Source: Piezodorus guildinii
Taxonomy: Eukaryota > Arthropoda > Insecta > Hemiptera > Pentatomidae
Direction: 5' to 3'
Assembly: GCA_023052935.1 (NCBI GenBank)
Contig: CM041298.1
Coordinates: 58,522,217-58,586,216 of the forward strand
Length of the DNA stretch: 64,000 nt
Shown: positions 55,941-64,000 of the stretch, piece after piece
How positions within the stretch are numbered: the first letter of the stretch is position 1
Layout: the number at the start of each line of letters is the position of its first letter
Notes under the pieces: generated by a model
The model's database searches: none
Told to the model about the DNA's origin: nothing
The model's input: the letters and a program-made list of their open reading frames with translations, nothing else
Position numbers and translations under genes: made by a program

Positions 55941-55987
<47 letters not shown>

Positions 55988-56280
55988 GCGAGTTTGATCA
56001 AATCCTATAGAGCCGTTTTTGAAGAAATCGTAAAAATGTGCAAAATGCATGGTACAAAGAGGCTCTGATGGTTTATACGATTTTGATGAAATAGTCGCTG
56101 TAACATCTAAGAAACTCCCAAAATATTAAATTTTAATTTTATAAAACTTATCGTTTTGTGCTAGATTTAACAAACAAGGAAACAAATCCATACATTTTTG
56201 AGGGAATTGGTCATTCGGACTCACTGGAACCTAAACCGTATATTTCCAGAGAAAAATCGAATTCGAAACTTTTTAAGAAA
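55345..56280. repeat. 0.9-kb repeat, copy 11, split by a SINE
   Basis: The left part (55345-55637) has TTAGCTTTCCAATAATATATCA and CATCGATATAGCGAGTTTGAT. The right part resumes at 55984 with the duplicated TATAGCGAGTTTGAT and continues GAGCCGTTTTTGAAGAAATCG to ATATTTCCAGAGAAAAATCG. Confidence 0.75.
55638..55983 (+). mobile_element. tRNA-derived SINE, full length, poly-T tail
   Basis: A 15-bp duplication, TATAGCGAGTTTGAT, flanks it (55623-55637 and 55984-55998). The head is tRNA-like with A box TGGTCTAGTGGATAG and B box GGTTCGAATCC (55692-55702), the RNA polymerase III internal promoter. The body has TATTTATTCTGTTAATTCAG and CTCCTGGGGCAGACCC. The tail runs GCGTGATTAAGGCCTAATCA to GGTACAGG and then about 40 T. 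The T run lies on the same strand as the promoter boxes, so this SINE ends in T rather than A. Confidence 0.88.
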
Positions 56281-56317
56281 TTTACACAAAAAGGACTAAT
56301 TTTCTATTTCGAAGGAT

Positions 56318-57208
56318 ATGTCTGATTTAAATATTTTAAGGAACGTTTTCTACCTTACTGGCAGAACCTTTAAGGTAAACCACAACTTTTCCTACTCATC
56401 CACATTTTCCCTATCTGCTGGAGTGCCTCAAGGTAGTATCTTAGGCCCTATCCTCTACTCCCTTTATACAGCTGACATTCCACTCCATCCTCGCACTGTC
56501 CTCAATCCTTATGCTGATGACACGTGTGTCTTATCCGTCCATAATGATCCAACTACTGCATCCCAAACCCTTCAGTCCCACATCAAAGCCATTGAAGAAT
56601 GGTGTCAAAATTGGAGGATTAAAATAAATCCCAACAAATCCCACCAAATCACCTTTACCCTTCGTCGCAAACCGATGACTTCCTGCCCTCCAGTATCCGT
56701 TTATAACATTACCCTTACTTCTGTAGAACAAATCCGATATCTAGGTCTCCATCTTGACAAGCGTCTTACTTGGAATTCTCACACAAGACTGAAACGACAA
56801 GAAACTGCTCGAAGATATCGATTACTACAATACTTACTAGACAAACGTTCAAAACTTCCAGTACATTACATAATACTCATCTACATCACAATTATCAGAC
56901 CTATTTGGACATATGGAATCGAGCTTTGGGGCTCTACGAAACCATCTAATTCCTCCCGCATCCAGTCCTTACAATCCAAAATCTTTCGCAAAATCCTGAA
57001 TGCTCCTTATTATGTCACAAATCAACTCCTTCATAATGACCTAAACATCCCATTAGTTGCAGACATAGCCCGTGATAGATACTCCTCTTTCCATTCTAAA
57101 CTCCCTGCCCATACAAACCCACTTGTCCGTAATTTATCTTCCTCAGATATCCCTGATAACCCTCCAAGGCGACTGAAAAGAAGGTGGCCTCGGGACCTAC
57201 TGTATTAA
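56318..57208 (+). pseudogene. Jockey ORF2, RT C-terminal half, open for 296 codons
   Basis: A 5'-truncated copy that starts just before the RT motif B' region. It has FSLSAGVPQGSILGPILYSL, NPYADDTCVLS (catalytic YADD), WRIKINPNKSHQITFTLRRK, VEQIRYLGLHLDKRLTWNSH, the IWTYGIELWGSTKPSN box, ILNAPYYVTN and the end NPPRRLKRRWPRDLLY. There is no internal stop. The endonuclease and RT motifs 1-A are missing, so it is not active. The first ATG is chance sequence before the truncation point at about 56327. Confidence 0.88.
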
Positions 57209-57345
57209 AATAGTTAGTGAAGTGCTACCACTGGGTGGTTCTTTCTCAAGACATTTTCATGACTTTTCATATTCATTCTACATATTTACTTATTGTATTC
57301 TTTAGTACAGTTGTAAATTACTATAAATAAATAAAAAAAAATAAA
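56327..57345 (+). mobile_element. 5'-truncated Jockey LINE carrying the fragment above
   Basis: After the stop the 3'UTR reads AGTGCTACCACTGGGTGGTT, TTACTTATTGTATTC and ACAGTTGTAAATTAC, then an (ATAAATA)-rich tail. It lies directly downstream of 0.9-kb repeat copy 11. A target duplication was not found. Confidence 0.8.
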
Positions 57346-58084
57346 TAAAACAAAAGGAACGTTTTAATTTATTTTTTAAAATGTAAGTTAAAGTCGTTCA
57401 TTCTCGTTGAAAGTATTCTTAACATCTGAGACGTTGATTTCCAAAAGTTAAAAAGGGAAGTTTTTTCGAAATTGATATTTTTTTTTTAGAATGGTCCTTC
57501 CCATTTTGCAATGTATAAATAAAGACATAGAAGAAGCTCTTGAAAGATTACTAGTGCATGCAGCGCATATAGCAATCCTCCTTAGAATACCTCCGGGTAA
57601 TAGAAGGACAAAATGTGACATCTATACATACTACATTTGTATTTGTATCTAGTTTGAAAATAAAAACAGAGGGTATGAAAAAAAATTGATATTTTGACAT
57701 ATTAGTATTCTCATCATTTAGTTTTATCTTAATATTCTATTTGATTTAATCCAATGAACTCTCAAGTCCTTTAAAAACGCGATTTAGATATGCAATTATT
57801 TCTAAAGGCTCTGATTACATTTTTACTTTCGTTCAAATCGTACTAAAACATTTCATTCTATAACTTTAATATAGGGTCTTTAATATAGTAAATAAACAAT
57901 TCTAGATTTTAATGGGATAAGAATCAAATAAGTTGGTTTAATAATCGGTAATGATATATTTTAGCGCTCCCTGTAAAATTTTCTATAATGGATATTGTAC
58001 CTATATTACCTATATATATATATTTGCTTCGATGCTAGAGAAACGAACTGTATTTGTTCGAACGAAGTATTTGTGAACTGTTTT
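57346..58084. other. AT-rich, nothing recognised
   Basis: No element recognised. Confidence 0.4.
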
Positions 58085-58460
58085 TTTAGATTTTTCTTTG
58101 GCACCTCAAGGCCAATTCCCATCTTTACGGCGAGCTAAAGTTCCCTTTCCCCCAAATCTGTAGACAATATTTCCTCAGATCATTCCTTTACCAAACCACC
58201 AACTCCCCTCACCCTCGTTATATATACGATCTTCTGCAGTTCAAACCATCAATCCATTTACAAGAAACTAGATCCCGACATTATAAAGTTTGTATCCCTT
58301 CCCACAGAACTAAAACATATGAACGTTCCTTTCTAGCCCGTTCCACCAGTTTTTAGAATTCCCTCCAATCAAACATCCGTCGAGCAACCTCTCTCTCTAC
58401 TTTCAAATACCTTCTGTTTCAGTATCTTCTCCCTTTTCATAATGACGCTATATGTATTTA
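58085..58460 (+). pseudogene. LINE ORF C-terminal relic, same family as 11770-12689
   Basis: CRQYFLRSFLYQTTNSPHPR, YIYDLLQFKPS, RTKTYERSFLARS, one stop, then NSLQSNIRRATSLSTFKYLL and FQYLLPFHNDAICI. The first parts parallel CRKYFFASFLYQII and YIFDLLQFKS at 12.5 kb. Here the protein end continues past SFLAR, whereas the 12.7-kb copy switches to SINE sequence at that point. Confidence 0.7.
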
Positions 58461-58750
58461 ACTAATTGTACTGTTAGATGATAGTCAATAATTTATTTTT
58501 TTACACGTGTTCAAGTAAGTTTAAATAACTGTACATTTTTCTTTATTTTTTGTGAATTTTCTTTTAGTTTAATAAAAAGAGTTAATTATTAGCTAACTAT
58601 ATTGTCACGAAATGTATTCATTTTTTATCTTTTTTTTTTTAATTATCCAAATCTATTTTCTTTTTTGTTGTTTTTTTCCTGATTAATTTTGCATCAACGC
58701 CAGAAGTAGGATACTTATCTCAGAATATACCTTTTTTTTCTTCTTTATTT

Positions 58751-58810
<60 letters not shown>

Positions 58811-59338
58811 TAACTGACACATTACATTTAAACTTCAAAGATGAACCACCTCAAAGAGTAATGATTCTACTACCTCAACCATTTTCCAATAATGAAACCA
58901 TCGCGTTCTCACTACCGTAAATAATAACTGGGACTAGAGGGAATAAGTTCTTCAATTATTCTTCTGAATAAAGACTCGACTAAGCTTGCCTATTCAGGCT
59001 TAATGGAGTCTAGCCGCCCGATCTCGTTTATTACGACCTCCTTGCATGGACAAAGACTCGAATGAATACTATGAACAGATGAATATATGGGAAGAATACA
59101 ATGGAATAAATGAATCTATTTTACCAAGTATTCAGGTTTGATTGCGCACCAAGCTCAGCGGAAAATCAATTGAAATATTGGTTGGCCAAAAGGTATTAAA
59201 GGACATTTTTTTCGAAATTAGTTTTATCTAAATCGGTCATCAGATTTTATCTAAAAACATACAAATCCCCTGGCTTTTCGTTTCAAAAGGTACTAAATCC
59301 ACATTTCATCTTATCCCAAAAGGTAATAAAAACATTTT
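58461..59338. other. AT-rich, with a (TA)n tract
   Basis: (TA)n lies at 58753-58806. 58960-59060 is less AT-rich (GGAGTCTAGCCGCCCGATCT) but not identifiable. Confidence 0.4.
58753..58806. repeat. (TA)n microsatellite
   Basis: About 54 bp of alternating TA. Confidence 0.95.
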
Positions 59339-59339
59339 A

Positions 59340-59858
59340 TTCTAAGCAGAGAGTCAGAAACACCAGCCCACGTGCTGGGAAAATGCCCCAACAACTCCCT
59401 CCTAGTTACTCGCCGGCACCATCGAGTCAAGCATGCTTTAATAAAGCTTCTTAGGGAAAAGGAATATACCTGCTTTGACGAGGTATACTGCGTGAACACG
59501 GACGGTTCTGCGAGGTATGCTGACATTGTTGCATTCTCCAAGAACGGGAGAACAGCATTGATCCTCGACCCGACCGTCAGGTATGAAACAAACGACCTCG
59601 ATCAGGCAGATGAAGTGGATAGGAAAAAGAGATAGATGTACAATAAGTGTATCCCTTTCCTAAAAGAGAAGTTCCGCGAGACCTTCGGAGAGAGAGAGTT
59701 CTGTGTGAGGAGAGAGGTTATGGTTCGGATCTCGCGGGACTATCCCCAGTAGAACTAGGAGCCTTCTAGATGAACTCGGTGTTGGTAATAGTGAATTGTC
59801 CATGATAGCGGAGAATATAATATTGGACTCCCTGGGGATTATTCATCATCACCTCTAA
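59340..59858 (+). pseudogene. R2-like LINE C-terminus with restriction-like endonuclease
   Basis: The frame around 59345-59634 reads ESETPAHVLGKCPNNSLL, RRHHRVKHALIKLL, YCVNTDGSARYADIVAF and LILDPTVRYETNDL, then a TAG at 59632-59634. This has the order of a restriction-like (PD-D/E-xK type) endonuclease of R2/CRE-group elements: the RHHxV box, an Asp in ADI, and DPTVRxE. After the stop, MYNKCIPFLKEKF and, in another frame, LLDELGVGNSELSMIAENII finish the protein at 59858. The RT is missing. It is the only element of this group seen here. Confidence 0.7.
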
Positions 59859-60314
59859 GGGTATTAGTTGGGTTAAGATTTTTCCTTACAAGACTTATAT
59901 TTATGTTTTTCTTTATTCGTCTTATCTTTTTGCTTAAATTTTGTCATTGATTCTGTTGGTCCTTTAGGTGTGCATTTTCAAATCTGTTTATTTTTTTTAA
60001 AACTTGGATTTTAGACTATATTACATATTATAAGATATAACATAGAAATCTGTTGATAAAGAAAGTAATTGTATTGTAAATTTATAACTTTTCAGGTCAA
60101 TATCACATGTCACCAAGATTGATAAGTATGCTGTGTATGATAGCAACCCAATACAGTTGGGCAGCACTGTTTTGTTTTATTGTAATTTTGATAAAATAAA
60201 GCATTTCTCTTCTCTAATTTCCTTTGATAATTGATTGATGATTATTAATTTTCAGACATTTCCTTCCAAAACGTACTATATTTGTAAAAAAAAAATCCGA
60301 AAACCGAACACCAT
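59859..60314. other. AT-rich, nothing recognised
   Basis: No element recognised. Confidence 0.4.
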
Positions 60315-60698
60315 TTCATTCATTTTTTATTTTCGCTTAACCTATATGTGAAATATATACTAAGGAAATGTTTTCCGATTAAAAAAATCGTCGAATTCCG
60401 GTTTTCAACGGAATTACACGGAAAACGACGAGCCGTACAACACTGAAATATCATATTATGCGTGAAATGTTACAGAAACTATTTCACCAACATCGGCCCA
60501 CCATAAGAGCCACTTTATACCATGTGTTTTGCACCTTTTTACGATTTTCTCAAACGCGGCTAAAAAGATTTTGATTAAACTCGCCATATTGATTTAAATT
60601 TTAGTGGAATTTAATAGCATGTAGGTACCTTTCAGATTGAAATAGTCTGACACAGCTTTAATGTCGATCTTTTAAATTTTCTTTTTCCAAACTATCTT

Positions 60699-61057
60699 TT
60701 TTTTTTTTTTTTTTTTTTTGTAACTTCATTATTTAAATCAAAATACAGACATTTTACAGTGCATGTAGTAGTAACTATCTCACTAAGGCGAGCCCGTGTG
60801 TGGGAAAGGAGTTCATCTGCGGCAATCCAATGAAAGTACAATAACAAATAGTAACAGTATATAGTATGATACAATACAATACTTAAATAATATAACACAA
60901 TTTTTATAAAGAAACAGTAATAAATACTTCACAGCAAAAAAACAATATATTACATAAGGAATATAAAACTACAATTATAAAGAAACAGTAACACACTACA
61001 CAGTATGTCTAAGCTTAAAAGTTATAAAGAATACATATACATATATACAAGATATAC
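60699..61057 (-). mobile_element. Unidentified retroelement 3' end with A tail
   Basis: T21 at 60699-60719 is followed by GTAACTTCATTATTTAAATC and AAGGCGAGCCCGTGTGTGGG. On the minus strand this is a UTR-like sequence ending in poly-A. I cannot assign a family. Confidence 0.5.
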
Positions 61058-61058
61058 A

Positions 61059-61375
61059 TTTTTTTTTTTTTTTAACATCATTTATTGAAATTTACAACTG
61101 TACTTCAAGGTACAACAAGTAAATGTGACAAAAGTTAGATGGCGTGAAACAAACTTGAAGAAGAACTACCCAATGGCAGCACTCCTGTAACTTTTCTACA
61201 CTAGAAGGTCTCGAGGCCATCTTCTTTTAAGACGTCTCGGAGGATTGTCAGGAATTGAAGAGGAAGAAAGTATTGAAACAAGAGGATTAGGGTGGGAATG
61301 GAGTTTGTCATGAAAGGAATGGTATCTAGATCGGGCCAAATCAGCAACATACGGAACGTTGAGGTCTTTATGAGA
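61059..61375 (-). mobile_element. 5'-truncated Jockey LINE (family C)
   Basis: A T run, then AAATTTACAACTGTACTTCA, TACAACAAGTAAATGTGAC, AGAAGGTCTCGAGGCCATCT and AAGACGTCTCGGAGGATTGT (PRRLKR box). It extends to the DLNxPYVADLARSRYHSFHD segment. Well preserved but very short. Confidence 0.8.
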
Positions 61376-61580
61376 TATAAAATTAAGGCATGCAAATAAT
61401 AAATTGAATTACATAAAACCTAACTAATATAAAAAACAATTATAAGAAAAAGTAAAACAGTACTCAGAAATAAATAGTAATTGACTAAAACAAAAGCACT
61501 AAAGAATACAAATTCATATATACCTTTAATTTTGTACATTCCAAAATATTCAATGACATTGATAAAGGACGTCTTAATAT

Positions 61581-63474
61581 ACAAGTTCCATTTCAAGGAG
61601 ACTGCTACATGTCTTATGTCTATTAGGATATTTAATGTTGTGTTATAGGAAACTGTTGTGAATTTCAATAAATAATAAATATATCTTTTTACAACCATCG
61701 AAATCATATCATACTTTATATAAATAAAGCAACCTTCATATTTGTTCAGTTTATATTTTTTGACGTTTATAGTGAACTTTTAATGATGGAAAAAAGAGTA
61801 TATACTACAAAATGTACAATATCAATGAATAGTTTCCAAAGAAAGGAAAAGAAAATTTTAAAAATACCTAAAAAATAATATTTTTTAATGATAAACATTT
61901 CGTATTTTAATTTGAGGTAGGTAGGTAAGGTGTTTAAGGGCTATAAATAGATTATTACGTCCGTATTTTAATTATTTAGCGTCCTGGGTTCTTATTAATA
62001 AGGTTTTTTATTTTCTCAAAATATGCTTCTGGAAAATTAATAAAACAAAGGAATTCGTTCATACCAGCTCGTTTAACTCATTCGAGTTACTTTTCGCACT
62101 TTTTTAAATTACTCACATTTTTCTTTGTTTTGCTAATCATTACGTGTGCAGTTCCGATTAGGTCATAATGCTTACTGTACCTATGGTTCTATTTTATTTT
62201 TATTGAAAATCATTTTTTATTTTTTTTTTATAGGTAAGTTAATCGTCTTCTGTAGATGTTTTGGGCAATAAAACCACTTGCAGTTTTTTCCTCTTAAAAC
62301 CAAACAATAACAAAGAAATTCGAAAAATTATATTTCCCACATTCCTTATTTGATTATGGTGGCAAGAATATGCTTGGAAAATATTTTTTACGGCTTAATA
62401 ACTGAGGAAATGAAATATCTTTATACGAACATCTTGGAAACTTTTAATATCATACATATTTGGATAATAAGATACAAAAATATCATCTCAAAACGTTAAT
62501 ATTAAAAAAAAAAAAAAGAATATATCTTAGAAAGTAATAACAGTGAACAAATGGGGTAAGGAATAAATAAATAAAATTCCTACTTGGGAGAATAGGTTAT
62601 TTCCAGTGAGGCAAGTTGTTTTAAGATTTTTCGCGTGATAACAGTTTATTCCACCGAAGGATCTCTTCGGGGACTTGAACTAAGCCCGTGTCGTATCTTC
62701 TAAGACTTGAGAGGACTTGGAATGATACTTGATGCAGAAGTTCTGAGGGGTATCCCTTTGTCAATTCGAGGGCTGCAAAGGACTTCAAAATTTTCTCAGA
62801 AGTGTAACCCCTGGGCTACGCCGACCAATCTCTGGAGCAAATTACTTTTCAGAGAAAATGTTATGATTTAAATTCAAAGCACGAGTTATCAGCTCCAAGT
62901 TATAAATGCAAATAGTAGATAATAAAGGAGAACTATATTTGAATCAAATAAGATATGTTATTTTTACTTCTCTATTTTTTTATTTTTTTGAAAATGATCG
63001 TAATTTTTTAATAACTTTCTGACTCATTAGAAGAAGATGCAGTAATTCTGTCTGAAGAAATATTTAATGTATCCTTAATGTGTTAAATAATATAATATTG
63101 AAATCATATATTTTTCTTCTTCTTAATTTACATTTAATATATTTACTAGAAAAAAAAAATTGAAACTGCTTTAAAAACATCCCAATGTCTACTTGATGGA
63201 TTTATAAAGAGCACCTTGAAAGTAAAACAATTCTTTCTTTCCGATTGGATTCGATAAAAGTGATGGAATAGGCCCTGACATGGATCTTTTCGATAAATCA
63301 TATCGGCCAAAATACCATCTAGATACTCATTCGTCATATTTTCAGCTAACGTAATTATTTTTTTACAACTGTAATTTTCATTACTTAGAAAATATCTATA
63401 AACTTGTCTATAATAATAAATTTATTTACAAATTCATAAGGCTTTTAAAGTGATGCCGCAAAAAGTAATTTAAT
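61581..63474. other. Unassigned AT-rich DNA
   Basis: 62635-62835 is less AT-rich (CCACCGAAGGATCTCTTCGG, CTGGGCTACGCCGACCAATC) and unlike its surroundings. I could not identify it. Nothing else recognised. Confidence 0.4.
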
Positions 63475-63570
63475 TATGAATAAAATATTGTATGAATGTA
63501 GTATGTATAATATTTTTCACCACTACTATTGATGTCTAAATTGGGACAGATTGTAATTTTACTCAATAAA
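63475..63570 (+). repeat. Solo fragment of the palindromic element's arm
   Basis: AATATTGTATGAATGTAG, ATTGATGTCTAAATTGGGAC AG and TTACTCAATAAAA match the arm sequence at 17725-17805 and its mirror near 16440-16510. Confidence 0.6.
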
Positions 63571-63814
63571 ATTGTTGTTGATTAAAAAAATTATGGATAA
63601 GCAAAGAATAATATTTTCAATACTATTCAGTTTTATCACGAAATTTTTGATACAAGATGGTTAGCTCAGTAAATAAATTCATTCATAATTATAGTATTCA
63701 TAAAAAAAAAAATTGTATGTTCTGTAGCGATTTAAACCCGTTTTTTTTTGTCAAGGCACAACGTCAGCACACCAAACGAGCATTAATTATAGTAAATAAT
63801 AATTAAATAAAAAA

Positions 63815-64000
63815 AAATTGGTGCGGGCAACACACGACTTCCACTTACCTCCGTTGTTATCAAAATCGACTAACCAGAAGAGCCACTTTGCACTATGCAT
63901 TCTACACCTTTTTACATTTTCTCAAAAACGGCCTTAACGATTTTGAATAAACGCGGTATATCGATGTAAAGTTTAATGGGATCTAATATCATGTAAGTTT
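63815..64000. repeat. 0.9-kb repeat, copy 13, rearranged, cut by the window end
   Basis: It begins ATTGGTGCGGGCAACACACG, ACTTCCACTTACCTCCG, then jumps to ATCAAAATCGACTAACCAGA, which lies in the opposite orientation in complete copies. It runs CGGTATATCGATGTAAAG to the window edge. Confidence 0.65.

Larger units (their letters stand above)
60320..61580. repeat. 0.9-kb repeat, copy 12, split by retro-insertions
   Basis: The left part (60320-60694) has TTATTTTCGCTTAACCTATATG, TCAAACGCGGCTAAAAAGAT and TTAAATTTTCTTTTTCCAAA. The repeat resumes near 61515 with TACCTTTAATTTTGTACATTCC. The 820 bp between are the two minus-strand inserts listed next plus 61376-61514, which I cannot assign. Confidence 0.65.

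Noticed and set aside
47091..64000. Downstream C-terminal exon of the GPCR
   Set aside because: No frame starting after a plausible acceptor and encoding a helix 8/C-tail-like peptide was recognised. It may lie beyond the window.

Overview
This is a window of AT-rich animal nuclear DNA, almost certainly from an arthropod and probably an insect. It holds two exons of one neuropeptide-type G-protein-coupled receptor (GPCR) on the + strand. Bases 1-185 encode transmembrane helix 5 and the start of intracellular loop 3. Bases 46869-47090 encode helices 6 and 7. Both exons keep the same phase-0 frame and have GT/AG borders, so 186-46868 reads as a single intron of about 46.7 kb. The rest of the receptor lies outside the window or was not found. 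The insect reading rests on the receptor sequence and on the mix of Jockey-type non-LTR elements, a BEL/Pao LTR element, mariner, Tc1 and a tRNA-derived SINE. I cannot name the species or order.

Everything else is transposable elements and their remains. 0-4 kb: RT relic, short Jockey ends. 4-8.5 kb: a complete 4.5-kb Jockey element (minus strand) with 11-bp target duplications, an intact endonuclease/RT ORF2 and a frameshifted gag-like ORF1. 8.5-15.3 kb: dispersed repeats, a LINE relic fused to a SINE tail, an RNase H-bearing LINE relic and another Jockey end. 16.1-18.1 kb: a 2-kb palindromic element with arms of roughly 0.5 kb, whose loop is filled by a decayed gene resembling a repeat-associated PIN/FEN-like protein. 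18.6-21.7 kb: a second inverted repeat. 22.6-23.4 kb: a mariner with an in-frame deletion of its catalytic core. 23.76-30.65 kb: a very young BEL/Pao element with two 448-bp LTRs that look identical, GTGAT target duplications and one in-frame stop in pol. 32.6-36.4 kb: a second full-ended Jockey element whose ORF2 has lost its RT by in-frame deletion.

36-64 kb: decayed DNA with many copies of a 0.9-kb noncoding repeat ending in ACTTTCACTTACC, Jockey 3' ends, a mariner relic, a Tc1 pseudogene, two SINE copies (one with a 15-bp target duplication and a poly-T tail), a second relic of the 11.8-kb LINE family and the C-terminus of an R2-like element.

Insertion order can be read in places: the BEL element and one SINE each split a copy of the 0.9-kb repeat, and a retro-insertion block splits another. 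The palindromic element at 16-18 kb is the best candidate for something undescribed. All similarity statements are by eye; no alignment or database search was run.
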